Shown here one piece after another: positions 42,276-51,143 of a stretch of 64,000 nucleotides of DNA. The first letter of the stretch is position 1; each line of letters opens with the position of its first letter. Below the pieces are notes generated by a model. The model had not been told where the DNA came from. It did not search any database and was given only the letters and a program-made list of their open reading frames with translations. The position numbers and the translations under genes are program-made. Source of the stretch: Selenomonadaceae bacterium (GTDB lineage: Bacteria > Bacillota > Negativicutes > Selenomonadales > Selenomonadaceae); NCBI GenBank assembly GCA_017484005.1, contig JAFUTY010000061.1, positions 1 through 64,000 of the forward strand, read 5' to 3'.

Positions 42276-42771
42276 AGATGGAAAGACTGCAATCGCTGGC
42301 GATGGACAGGTGACCTTTGGAAACAGCACGATTATGAAAAGCACTGCAAACAAGATTCGTCGACTTCATCACGACAAAGTCGTGGCTGGATTTGCGGGAT
42401 CAGTTGCAGATGCATTCACGCTGTTTGAAAAATTCGAGGAGAAATTGGAGACTTATCACGGAAATCTTCAGCGGGCAGCAGTTGAACTTGCAAAGGATTG
42501 GCGAACTGATAAAATTCTCAGACGTCTCGAGGCGTTATTATTGGTCGCGGATAAAGATCAAATTTTGATGCTCTCGGGAAATGGTGAAGTCATCGAGCCG
42601 GATGGAGATGTTGCGGCGATTGGATCTGGCGGATTTTATGCATTGGCGGCAGGTCGAGCGATGCTGCGTCACACTGAACTTAGCGCGTCAGAAATTGCGA
42701 AAGAGGCTCTATCGATCGCGTCAGATATTTGCGTCTTCACGAATAGCAATATCAGAGTGGAGGAAGTTTAA
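42235..42771 (+). CDS. hslV: ATP-dependent protease peptidase subunit HslV (ClpQ)
   Basis: 178 residues beginning [12 protein letters not shown], like Bacillus ClpQ (M-S-S-F-H-A-T-T-I), where the N-terminal serine can act as nucleophile in place of threonine. G-D-G-Q-V-T-F-G and [11 protein letters not shown] are the family segments. It forms a double hexamer peptidase with HslU. Whether Ser2 or Thr7 is the true nucleophile here cannot be decided from sequence. GGAGG 6-7 bases before the ATG. Last base shared with hslU. Confidence 0.95.
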   Translation: MSEFHATTIVAVHRDGKTAIAGDGQVTFGNSTIMKSTANKIRRLHHDKVVAGFAGSVADAFTLFEKFEEKLETYHGNLQRAAVELAKDWRTDKILRRLEALLLVADKDQILMLSGNGEVIEPDGDVAAIGSGGFYALAAGRAMLRHTELSASEIAKEALSIASDICVFTNSNIRVEEV

Positions 42772-44180
42772 TGGCAGAAAACGATCAAGATTTTTTGAAT
42801 TCGAAGGAGCAGACTCCGCGAGAAATTGTTGCGGAATTGGATAAATACATCGTTGGACAGACTAGCGCGAAGAGATCTGTTGCGGTTGCATTGAGAAATC
42901 GATGGAGATCTCGTCAACTTCCAGAAAAAATTCGCGACGATGTCATTCCGAAAAATATTTTGATGATCGGCTCAACCGGCGTTGGAAAAACTGAAATCGC
43001 TCGACGGCTTGCAAAATTGGTAAAAGCTCCATTCATAAAAGTCGAAGCGACAAAATTCACTGAAGTTGGATATGTCGGTCGCGATGTCGAATCGATTATT
43101 CGCGATTTGGTTCAGATGGCTGTTCGAATGGTTCGCGAGAAAAAAATGGAAGAAGTTCAAGATCGCGCGGCGGAATTGGCGAAGGAACGAATCATTGATG
43201 CATTTGTTCCAGAATCGCGCGAGGAAAAAAATCCATTGATGAAATTGCTCGAGGCGGTCGATGGCTCGGATAAAAAATCGGACGATCAATCTGACGAGGA
43301 GAAAAAATCTAAATATCCCGCGGGACGTGCATGGGTCAAAAAGCGTCTCGATGCTGGTGAGCTCGAGAATGAAATGATCGAAATTTCCGTCGAAGATACA
43401 GTCAAACCGACTTATGGATCGAATCTCGGCTCGATGGGCGATAACCTGCAAGACATGATTGGCGGATTGATGCCTAAAAGAACTCGCAAACGCCGCGTGA
43501 CAGTTGAAGCAGCTCGAAAAATTTTGCAGCAGGAAGAAGCTGAAAAATTGATCGATATGGAAGACGTCGCGGACATTGCAGTTCAACTCACGGAACGAAA
43601 TGGAATTGTCTTTCTCGATGAAATTGACAAAATCGCGTCGAAAAATTCATATGGCGCGGACGTTTCGAGAGAAGGAGTTCAGCGCGATATCCTGCCGATT
43701 GTCGAAGGCTCAACCGTCATGACAAAATATGGTCCAGTGAAAACGGATCACATTTTATTCATCGCCGCGGGAGCATTCAGTTCAGCTAAGCCGTCTGATT
43801 TGATTCCAGAGCTGCAGGGCAGATTTCCAATTCGCGTTGAACTTGAATCGCTCAAGCAGGCAGATTTTGAAAAAATTCTCACTGAACCTCAAAACGCGCT
43901 CACGAAACAATATATCGAGCTTTTGAAAACTGAAGGGCTTGAGATCGATTTCGATGAATCGGCAATCAAGCGAATCGCAGAGCTCGCCGAACATGTCAAC
44001 GATCAAGCGGAAGATATCGGTGCTCGAAGACTTCACACACTACTCGAAAAATTATTGGAAGAAATTTCATTCGACGCGCCGGATCTCGAGGAGAAAAAAA
44101 TCTCAATCGATTCAGAATACGTCGATCAAAAATTGAAAGATATTTCCAAAGATAAAGATCTCTCGCAATTCATTCTGTGA
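42771..44180 (+). CDS. hslU: ATP-dependent protease ATPase subunit HslU (ClpY)
   Basis: 469 residues. N-terminal [15 protein letters not shown], Walker [10 protein letters not shown] (about 65), the intermediate domain with acidic and lysine-rich stretches (about 115-235), Walker [10 protein letters not shown] and sensor segment G-R-F-P-I-R-V. C-terminus ends L-S-Q-F-I-L, the conserved tail that docks into HslV. Unfolds substrates for HslV. codY, which often follows in Bacilli, is absent; a terminator comes next. Confidence 0.97.
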   Translation: MAENDQDFLNSKEQTPREIVAELDKYIVGQTSAKRSVAVALRNRWRSRQLPEKIRDDVIPKNILMIGSTGVGKTEIARRLAKLVKAPFIKVEATKFTEVGYVGRDVESIIRDLVQMAVRMVREKKMEEVQDRAAELAKERIIDAFVPESREEKNPLMKLLEAVDGSDKKSDDQSDEEKKSKYPAGRAWVKKRLDAGELENEMIEISVEDTVKPTYGSNLGSMGDNLQDMIGGLMPKRTRKRRVTVEAARKILQQEEAEKLIDMEDVADIAVQLTERNGIVFLDEIDKIASKNSYGADVSREGVQRDILPIVEGSTVMTKYGPVKTDHILFIAAGAFSSAKPSDLIPELQGRFPIRVELESLKQADFEKILTEPQNALTKQYIELLKTEGLEIDFDESAIKRIAELAEHVNDQAEDIGARRLHTLLEKLLEEISFDAPDLEEKKISIDSEYVDQKLKDISKDKDLSQFIL

Positions 44181-44200
44181 CAGTAATTTTGAATCCGAAC

Positions 44201-44252
44201 AAAAAAAGATCCCCCGAACTTGTTTGAGCTCAAGGGATCTCTTTTTTTATTT
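44201..44252. terminator. Bidirectional terminator between hslU and asd
   Basis: AAAAAAAGATCCC..., GGGATCT...TTTTTTT hairpin with inner TTGTTTGAGCTCAA turn, shared by convergent genes. Confidence 0.85.
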
Positions 44253-45284
44253 CCGAATCATATCTTTTTCAATCATATATTCCGCGATTTGCAAAGCATT
44301 GAGAGCAGCACCTTTTCGAATTTGATCTCCGCAAACCCAGAAATTCAATCCATGCGCAATCGATTCATCGCGACGCAATCTTCCAACTTCAACATCATTT
44401 TTGCCGGAAGTTTCGAGCGGCATTGGATAAATCATCTCAGCAGGATTATCTGTCAAAATAACTCCAGGAAATTTTTCGAGCGCAGATTTTGCATCGTCAA
44501 TTGAAACTTCCGATTCGAATTCGACGTTGACTGATTCCGCGTGAGATCGATACACCGGCACTCGAATCGTTGTCGCCGTGATTCCAATCGATTCATCGCC
44601 GAGAATTTTTCGAGTCTCGTTGACCATTTTCATTTCCTCTTTTGTATATCCATTTTCGAGAAATACATCGATCTGCGGAATCAAATTGAACGCGATTTGA
44701 TAATGTTTATCTGCCGCGGCTCTCGGAAGAATTTCAGCCGTGGGAGCTTTTCCATCGACTAAATCCTTGACTTGCGACTCGAGTTCAGCCATTGCTTCTC
44801 GACCTGCGCCACTGACTGCTTGATAAGTCGATACAACGATTCGCTTGATTTTCGAAAGATCATACAACGGTTTCAGAGCCATAACCATGATAATCGTCGA
44901 ACAATTTGGATTTGCAATGATTCCATGATGCTCGGCGATTTTTTCTGGATTGACTTCCGGAACAATCAGCGGCACATCTTTATCCATTCGAAACGCGGAT
45001 GAATTGTCAATGACAACTGCGCCCGCATCGACTGCAGGTTTTGCGAATGTTTTGCTGGCTGCTCCTCCAGCGAACAGCGCGATTTGAACTCCCTCGAACG
45101 ATTTTTCAGTCGCCTCTTCAACTGTATATTCTTTGCCCATGAATTGAATTTTTTTGCCGGCAGATCGTGAAGATGCAAGCAGTTTCAATTCATTAAATGG
45201 AAAATTCCGCTCCTCGATCAATTTCAAAAATTCCTGACCAACTGCTCCAGTTGCACCGAGAATTGCGACATTATATTTTTTCAT
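44247..45284 (-). CDS. asd: Aspartate-semialdehyde dehydrogenase
   Basis: 345 residues. NADP fold G-A-T-G-A-V-G-Q-E, N-P-N-C-S-T-I with catalytic cysteine (about 128), Q-A-V-S-G-A-G (about 156) and R-V-P-V-Y-R-S-H-A-E-S (about 245) with the acid-base histidine. Makes aspartate semialdehyde for lysine, DAP, threonine and methionine. Own promoter at 45342-45370. dapB lies upstream on the same strand, so the branch into DAP and peptidoglycan is together. Confidence 0.96.
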   Translation of the reverse strand: MKKYNVAILGATGAVGQEFLKLIEERNFPFNELKLLASSRSAGKKIQFMGKEYTVEEATEKSFEGVQIALFAGGAASKTFAKPAVDAGAVVIDNSSAFRMDKDVPLIVPEVNPEKIAEHHGIIANPNCSTIIMVMALKPLYDLSKIKRIVVSTYQAVSGAGREAMAELESQVKDLVDGKAPTAEILPRAAADKHYQIAFNLIPQIDVFLENGYTKEEMKMVNETRKILGDESIGITATTIRVPVYRSHAESVNVEFESEVSIDDAKSALEKFPGVILTDNPAEMIYPMPLETSGKNDVEVGRLRRDESIAHGLNFWVCGDQIRKGAALNALQIAEYMIEKDMIRK

Positions 45285-45341
45285 CGAATCACTCCAATAT
45301 CAAAATTTTAAATCTCAAACCATTTCGATTTGATCCTTAAA

Positions 45342-45370
45342 ATTATACTGATTGATCAATTTTAGTACAA
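45342..45370 (-). promoter_or_regulatory. Promoter of asd
   Basis: Minus-strand TTGTAC (45365-45370), 17-base spacer, TATAAT (45342-45347), about 58 bases before the ATG. No lysine-riboswitch pattern seen; the gap between dapB and asd is only 102 bases. Confidence 0.68.
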
Positions 45371-45386
45371 ATTTTTTGAATCGAGA

Positions 45387-46136
45387 TCAATCTAAAATTT
45401 TTTCAAGCCCAACGGTCAATCCTTTAAGATCAAGAACTTTTTTCGCCGCGAGAACTACGCCAGGCATGAACGAATTTCGATCCATTGAATCGTGACGAAT
45501 TGATAGAGTCTGTCCCAATCCGCCGAAAATTACTTCCTGATGAGCTACATATCCAGGCAATCTCACGCTGTGAATTCGAATTCCATCGATTTGCGCACCG
45601 CGAGCACATGGAATTTTTTCAACTTCATCGGGATGACCTTGAGTATGTTTTTCGCGAACTTCGGAAATCATTGCGGCAGTTTGAATCGCTGTTCCAGAGG
45701 GCGCATCGAGTTTTTTGTCGTGATGCAATTCGATTATCTCGACGTCTGGAAGATATTTTGCTGCTTGACGAGCGAATAACATCATCAAAACTGCACCAAT
45801 TGCGAAATTTGGCGCGATAAATGCAGGAGTTTGATTCGATTCAGCCGCCAATCGAATTTTTTCTTTAGATTCATCGTTCAATCCTGTCGTTCCAACTACC
45901 ACCGCGACTTTCAAATTCAATGCAGTCAAAACATTTTCCAAAACTACATCGGGACGCGTGAAATCTATCATGACTTGAGGCTGAAATTTTTCAATCGCTG
46001 TTTTGAGATCGCGTTCAACTCCATCTCCAAAAACATCGACTCCGCCGACAAATTCCAAATCTGGATCATTCTTAACTGCCTCGCAAACCGTTCGACCCAT
46101 TCGACCATTTGCGCCGTTGACTAGAACTCTTATCAT
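45387..46136 (-). CDS. dapB: 4-hydroxy-tetrahydrodipicolinate reductase
   Basis: 249 residues. N-A-G-x-M-G-R start (G-A-N-G-R-M-G-R-T), V-V-G-T-T-G, A-P-N-F-A-I-G-A-V-L-M and the signature E-L-H-H-D-K-K-L-D-A-P-S-G-T-A (about 155-169) with catalytic His and Lys. Reduces hydroxy-tetrahydrodipicolinate in the diaminopimelate route. Overlaps nadE by 4 bases, so the two are translationally coupled. Confidence 0.95.
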   Translation of the reverse strand: MIRVLVNGANGRMGRTVCEAVKNDPDLEFVGGVDVFGDGVERDLKTAIEKFQPQVMIDFTRPDVVLENVLTALNLKVAVVVGTTGLNDESKEKIRLAAESNQTPAFIAPNFAIGAVLMMLFARQAAKYLPDVEIIELHHDKKLDAPSGTAIQTAAMISEVREKHTQGHPDEVEKIPCARGAQIDGIRIHSVRLPGYVAHQEVIFGGLGQTLSIRHDSMDRNSFMPGVVLAAKKVLDLKGLTVGLEKILD

Positions 46137-47620
46137 GAATTTCCCTCCAAAAGTTTCGATTTGAGCTTGCGATATTCGCGCGTGTAATAAATCTCATTTT
46201 GCGACTCTGGAAATCCAAATGGACGATCGCAAATCGCGAGCAATGGAGGAGCTTGTAATCTCTTCGCGACAGCTAATCCGCGGAATCGATTCCACCAGCG
46301 TTCGAGATCTTCCACAAATTCTTTCGCCGTCGGGAAATATTTTTTGACAAGTCCAGATTTACAGCCGATTTGAGATTCGAGATTTCCCTCCGAATAATAA
46401 TGCAAAATATCGCTCGGAGTTTTTTGAGATTCAACAAACGCGCGGAACAAATAATCGTGATAGTCATAATGCAGCGGATCGCCTTTGCCCTCGTCAACAT
46501 TCTGCGCCTCGGAAAGCTCTGCCGATGGAATGATATCAATAATTCCCTGCGGAATGACTTCGTGATGAAAAATCTCCTCATTCATATATCGCGCGAGATC
46601 GTAGACCTGGAATTTCCAAAGATCTGCTGTCGCGGCAAAAAATCCAGCGCAATCGCCATATAAAGTTGCATAGCCGATCGTCAATTCAGTTTTATTCGCG
46701 TTGCATGTGAAAACTCCACCGAACGCCGCCGCAATTCCTGCCAAAATTCTCGATCCTCTGTCGCGAGCTTGAATATTCTCTTTGACAAATCCACTCACAT
46801 CGAGCCTAGGAATTTTTTCGAATTGATTCACCGAGAGATCGACCGATTCTTGAATTGGCACAACTTCATAGCGGCAGCCGAGATTTTCAGCCAATTTTTG
46901 CGCGAGATTTTTGGTTGTATCTGAATTGAATTTACTCGGCATATTGACCAATAAAACATTTTCCGAGCCGAGAATTTGTGAATACAGCGCCGCGGCGATC
47001 GCTGAATCGATTCCGCCCGATACTCCAATAACCACGCGATTCACTTTGATTTGCTCGAGAAATTTTTTTGTCCCATAGAAAAGTGTGTTGTAGATTTTTG
47101 CACGCTGATCTTTTACTGGATTTTTTTGATTCGGCAAATTCGAATCGCCAAAGATTTTTTTACAGCTGAAACTCGGCTCGAGAGTCAATTCGAAAATCTG
47201 AAATGATTCTTCGAACGAGGGAAGAGTCAAAACGAGCTGTCCAAGTGGTGAGAAAATTTTCGATTCGCCGTTGAAAACGAAAAATGTTTTGCCTTGATTC
47301 TGAATTCCGACTGCATTGACATAAATCAGCGGATCATTTTCAGATTTGATCGTTTCATTATCCCCTAAAATGATTCGAATTTTTTTATCAGCCGCCGCAA
47401 GAATTTCATGTTCAAACTCACGGCACTCTTCAGCGAATGGATTTTGTCCTTCCGTGTATCCACTGAATTCTCCTGCGATTGGATAGTTCGGCAGAAAAAT
47501 CATGTCTGCATTGTGAGATTTTGCCTGCTCGATGTATTTGAGAATTTTTGCAGCATTTTTTTCAGGATTTCCAGGAATGATTTCCATTTGAGCCAGCGCG
47601 GCTCGAATGATTTTTGACAC
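46133..47620 (-). CDS. nadE: NAD synthetase with degenerate glutaminase (nitrilase) domain
   Basis: 495 residues from GTG 47620 (AAGGTG 5-6 bases upstream); the upstream open frame is not conserved. Synthetase domain is intact: S-G-G-I-D-S-A (about 195-201), N-K-T-E-L-T-I-G-Y-A-T-L-Y-G-D and F-R-A. The N-terminal nitrilase domain begins normally (R-A-A-L-A-Q-M-E-I-I-P-G-N) but jumps from G-D-N-E-T-I-K to L-I-Y-V-N-A-V-G. The stretch that should hold the catalytic Lys and C-E-D motif is absent. It may therefore use free ammonia. Confidence 0.92.
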   Translation of the reverse strand: MSKIIRAALAQMEIIPGNPEKNAAKILKYIEQAKSHNADMIFLPNYPIAGEFSGYTEGQNPFAEECREFEHEILAAADKKIRIILGDNETIKSENDPLIYVNAVGIQNQGKTFFVFNGESKIFSPLGQLVLTLPSFEESFQIFELTLEPSFSCKKIFGDSNLPNQKNPVKDQRAKIYNTLFYGTKKFLEQIKVNRVVIGVSGGIDSAIAAALYSQILGSENVLLVNMPSKFNSDTTKNLAQKLAENLGCRYEVVPIQESVDLSVNQFEKIPRLDVSGFVKENIQARDRGSRILAGIAAAFGGVFTCNANKTELTIGYATLYGDCAGFFAATADLWKFQVYDLARYMNEEIFHHEVIPQGIIDIIPSAELSEAQNVDEGKGDPLHYDYHDYLFRAFVESQKTPSDILHYYSEGNLESQIGCKSGLVKKYFPTAKEFVEDLERWWNRFRGLAVAKRLQAPPLLAICDRPFGFPESQNEIYYTREYRKLKSKLLEGNS

Positions 47621-47635
47621 AAGATCACCTTCTAT

Positions 47636-47685
47636 AAAAAAGACTCCCGAAGATTTTTTTGATCTTCGAGAGTTTTCGACATCTA
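47636..47685 (-). terminator. Terminator of the GmrSD-FkbM operon
   Basis: On the minus strand ACTCTCGAAGATC, A-run loop, GATCTTCGGGAGT, then TTTTTTT, directly before nadE. It ends the operon of the two FkbM genes. Confidence 0.83.
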
Positions 47686-47700
47686 TGAAAAATTTTCCTG

Positions 47701-48501
47701 TCACGAATTTTTGAACCGAGCATTCCAATTTCCAAGCTCGATTTCTGGATATTCAGGAATATTTGGCGCATCGACTGTTGGATTTGGCAAAATGATTTCT
47801 GCGTCTTCAAATTCATAATTCGCTCGATTCGCGTAAGTCACTTCAATGACGTCACCATAAAAATCGTCTTCATATATAACTGCCGGACAGTTATTATTCG
47901 CATGAATATGAACAACTTGGTGAGTCTGATTCAATTTTCGAAGAGCCGCGATCCGTCTTCCAATTCGCTCAAAATCCATATCAGTCACGAGATTATGAAA
48001 TTCAAAAATGATCTGATCGAATTTCATGAGTGTTTCAGATTTGACAGTCTCGAGAAAATCCCATTCTGCACCTTCAACATCCATTTTCAAAATCATGTTG
48101 CGTTGATTCTGATGTCCGTTGCGCTCGATGAAATTTTCCAAAGTATCGAGTCTTTGCGACAGATCTAATTCGCGACCAATTCCTTCTTGGAAAAAGTGAA
48201 ATTCTGGACGGTGGTATGGAAGATCATCGATTGTCATATCATACATGAAGATTTGATAGCCGCATTCAGCCATATCATGATCCCATGAAATCTCACGTTC
48301 AATCCCAAATGAATATGCAATTCCACCTTGAGAATCCAAATTGTCGATCAAGATGTAACCACCATCGTGATCATCGCCAGCGCGAGCTAATCGATAATCT
48401 TTGACACGTTTGATTTGCAATGTTTCGACAAGCGTTCTGAAATATTCGGGAATGACTTCAAAATCGATTTGAAAGTCTCGAATCCGAGCTCCTACTTTCA
48501 C
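47701..48501 (-). CDS. FkbM-family SAM methyltransferase, copy 2
   Basis: 266 residues from GTG 48499-48501 (AGGAG 8 bases upstream), avoiding an overlap with copy 1. Signature L-K-M-D-V-E-G-A-E-W-D-F-L (about 148) preceded by S-F-G-I-E-R-E-I-S-W-D and Y-Q-I-F-M-Y-D. FkbM proteins are O- or N-methyltransferases, mostly for sugars and natural products. Very similar to the gene upstream: the stretch H-R-P-E-F-H-F-F to M-D-V-E-G-A-E-W is almost identical. Substrate unknown. Ends just before the terminator. Confidence 0.87.
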   Translation of the reverse strand: MKVGARIRDFQIDFEVIPEYFRTLVETLQIKRVKDYRLARAGDDHDGGYILIDNLDSQGGIAYSFGIEREISWDHDMAECGYQIFMYDMTIDDLPYHRPEFHFFQEGIGRELDLSQRLDTLENFIERNGHQNQRNMILKMDVEGAEWDFLETVKSETLMKFDQIIFEFHNLVTDMDFERIGRRIAALRKLNQTHQVVHIHANNNCPAVIYEDDFYGDVIEVTYANRANYEFEDAEIILPNPTVDAPNIPEYPEIELGNWNARFKNS

Positions 48502-48512
48502 AAAAACATCTC

Positions 48513-49331
48513 CTATCTGAATCGCGAATTCCAATTCCCGAGAATATATTCAGGTAGCCAAGATCCATTTGGTTTATCGAGAGGATGTGGCAGAATGATC
48601 TCTGCGTCCTCGAATTCATAATTTTTCTGATTTGCATATGTCACTTCGAGACAATTTGGAAAAATCATCTCCTCCAATTTTATCGCAGCATCTCCATTGT
48701 GCCCATGAATATGAATAACTTGGTGAGTTTGATTCAGTTTTTGCAGACGTGATATAAATCTCCCGCTTTTAACGACATTCATTTCGAGCACCAATCCATG
48801 AATCTCAAGAATGATTTGATCGAATTGTTCGAGAGTTTCAGATTTGACAGTTTCTAGAAAATCCCATTCAGCCCCCTCAACATCCATTTTCAAAATCATG
48901 TTGCGTTGATTCTGATGTCCATTTCGAGCGATAAAATTTTCCAAAGTATCGAGACGCTTGATCGGATCTTTTTTTCCACCAATTCCTTCTTTGAAAAAAT
49001 GAAATTCCGGACGATGTTTTGGAATATCGTCAATTGTCATATCATACATGAAAATCTGATATACGCAATTTGCCATGTCATTATCCCACGTGACATCGGT
49101 TGAAATTCCGAATGAATATGCAATTCCATTCGGTTTGAAATCATTGAGTAGTAGATATCCACCATCGCCATCACGCCCCGCGCGAATGAAGTCAAATCCA
49201 CGAACTTTTTTCAATAGAAGTGCATGCGACAATTCGCGAAAATAATCGATGTTGATATTGAATGAAGTTTCAATTACTACATCTCCGAGAGGTTTGGGAA
49301 TATTCGTCGGCTGAATAAATCCAACATTCAT
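48513..49331 (-). CDS. FkbM-family SAM methyltransferase, copy 1
   Basis: 272 residues with GGAGG before the ATG. Same motifs as copy 2: S-F-G-I-S-T-D-V-T-W-D, Y-Q-I-F-M-Y-D-M-T-I-D, L-K-M-D-V-E-G-A-E-W-D-F-L-E-T-V. The DNA of the shared block is nearly identical, so this is a recent tandem duplication, but N- and C-terminal parts have diverged and probably fix different substrates. Overlaps the DUF262/DUF1524 gene by 4 bases. Confidence 0.88.
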   Translation of the reverse strand: MNVGFIQPTNIPKPLGDVVIETSFNINIDYFRELSHALLLKKVRGFDFIRAGRDGDGGYLLLNDFKPNGIAYSFGISTDVTWDNDMANCVYQIFMYDMTIDDIPKHRPEFHFFKEGIGGKKDPIKRLDTLENFIARNGHQNQRNMILKMDVEGAEWDFLETVKSETLEQFDQIILEIHGLVLEMNVVKSGRFISRLQKLNQTHQVIHIHGHNGDAAIKLEEMIFPNCLEVTYANQKNYEFEDAEIILPHPLDKPNGSWLPEYILGNWNSRFR

Positions 49332-51055
49332 GATTTTCCCTCCGAATCATAATCCTCATCCCAGTGCTGCCAAGTCGCGAGTAGAGTTTGAACGAGAATT
49401 TCAGTTCGAAGACTGATATCCTTTGTTGTCCAATTGGAAAGCTCACTGAATTTTTTTGTCATTGAGATCTTTGAATTTTTATACATCGCTTTTTTCTTCG
49501 TGAAATAATTATCATCTGCCGCGATTTTCAACTTTTTCTCGAATGGAATCAAATTTCCGAGCTCTTTGATTTTATCGCGCATGACTTTTTCAACGAGTCC
49601 AGACGATTGATCTTTATCTGCAACTTCGGGATAAATATGATCTGTCTCCCAAACCGATGGCAGAAGTGTCAATTGACCGAGATCCTCATATGCTAACAAT
49701 CGAAGAAGTGTTGGAGTTGCAGCGTTGCGAGGAATTCGAAGGTTTTTCATGAGTTTCTGTTCATCGATTGTCTGCCGCGCGAATGATGGATGATTTCCTG
49801 CGAGAATTCGAATGTTGAGCTGAATCACTGTCTTTTTGATTGAATTCGAAGTGTTATCGGTGACATATCGCCGCGATAGATTTGCGATCAATTTATGCAG
49901 GAAACACAGAAAATTTCGATCGAAATCATCTTCGCCGGAATGTGCGACGTAATAAACGATCACTGGATATTTCCACCAGTCAGATGGTGCGCGCCAAATG
50001 ATATCGAGCGATTTGCGAATCTCAAAATTCCGAGACCATGACGCTCCATCGATTATCTGCCGCGATTTCATGACTAACAACACGCTCAAAATCTTTTCCA
50101 AATGTGTCATGAGATTTTCATCGTGAAGAGCGATCGAATTTTTATCGAGGAAATATTTTCGCAGATTGATCTTATCCAAAACTCGAGCATCTTTATCTCT
50201 CGCACGAACATAGAAAACATAATACGCAAAGAGATTATGCATTGATTCACCGACAGCCTGCGCTCGATCATCCAAAAGTCTCCAGCGATTTATGAATCGA
50301 TCCCGAGATTCAGATTTTATGCTCGTATATATTTTCGCTTTCAAAATATCAGCATCAGTCAATTGTCGACCGCGATCGTTCAGACGTTCAAAAATCTCGA
50401 GCGTCGCGTTGAATGTCGATGCTTCAATCGGTAAAATTATCACGCAATTCAGCAGTCGATAGACGAAATGAGTGAAAAGATCGTCTGTCAAATCCTCGAG
50501 CAGACTTTTCATCGTCAAATAATTTCGCGAATAAAAATCCATTGCGATTGGATCTGCTTCGCCAGTCGCCAAAATATCTGTGAAAATTTTATGCTCGCGA
50601 TCTGAAATTGCTTCCGATGAAATCAAAATTCGCGACGGATCATCAACTTTGCCGTTGAATTTATTTGTCTGCCAAATGATCTCCTCGATCTCCTCCAAAA
50701 AATGTTTGTAAACTTCAGATCTCGGTTTTTCCTTGAGACGCTCGCAAATCGATCTGAACAGTAAAAAGATCGAAATGATTCGCTGCTGTCCATCGACAAT
50801 CTCACGCTGATTTCGATCATTCACGAAATAAATTATCGAACCGAGAAAATATCGATTCTCCGGTGCGCTGGGATCTTTTTTTTGCGACGCGATTTCATCC
50901 TCATTGAACGCCTTGAGATCATTAAACAAATCTGTGACTTCCGTCGTCTGCCATTCATATGGACGTTGATACTCCGGAATCAAAAACGGATTAATCCGGC
51001 TGTATTCGAAAAAAGATTTGATAGTTTCCTTCCGCGCGGCTATTATATCAAGCAA
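49328..51055 (-). CDS. DUF262/DUF1524 protein, GmrSD-like nuclease
   Basis: 575 residues from TTG 51053-51055 (GAGGAG upstream). N-terminal DUF262 with P-E-Y-Q-R-P-Y-E-W (about 28) and the D-G-Q-Q-R motif in E-I-V-D-G-Q-Q-R-I-I-S (about 87). C-terminal DUF1524 HNH-like part: D-H-I-Y-P-E (about 478), L-G-N-L-I-P-F and N-Y-F-T-K-K-K-A-M-Y. This is the fused GmrS-GmrD layout of type IV restriction enzymes that cut modified DNA with NTP. First position of the signature is Asp rather than Glu. Overlaps copy 1 of the FkbM pair by 4 bases. Confidence 0.88.
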   Translation of the reverse strand: MLDIIAARKETIKSFFEYSRINPFLIPEYQRPYEWQTTEVTDLFNDLKAFNEDEIASQKKDPSAPENRYFLGSIIYFVNDRNQREIVDGQQRIISIFLLFRSICERLKEKPRSEVYKHFLEEIEEIIWQTNKFNGKVDDPSRILISSEAISDREHKIFTDILATGEADPIAMDFYSRNYLTMKSLLEDLTDDLFTHFVYRLLNCVIILPIEASTFNATLEIFERLNDRGRQLTDADILKAKIYTSIKSESRDRFINRWRLLDDRAQAVGESMHNLFAYYVFYVRARDKDARVLDKINLRKYFLDKNSIALHDENLMTHLEKILSVLLVMKSRQIIDGASWSRNFEIRKSLDIIWRAPSDWWKYPVIVYYVAHSGEDDFDRNFLCFLHKLIANLSRRYVTDNTSNSIKKTVIQLNIRILAGNHPSFARQTIDEQKLMKNLRIPRNAATPTLLRLLAYEDLGQLTLLPSVWETDHIYPEVADKDQSSGLVEKVMRDKIKELGNLIPFEKKLKIAADDNYFTKKKAMYKNSKISMTKKFSELSNWTTKDISLRTEILVQTLLATWQHWDEDYDSEGKS

Positions 51056-51143
51056 GAATTTTCACTCCTCGATAGGTGGTGCTAAATCGATTCTATTTTC
51101 CAAAAATAAAATCCTTCATCTTAAATCGGAAGGAGAAATTTTT

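Noticed and set aside
42972..43586. 204-codon minus-strand open frame
   Set aside because: Antisense to hslU, which is certain; the composition is Phe/Arg/His-rich with no family features.
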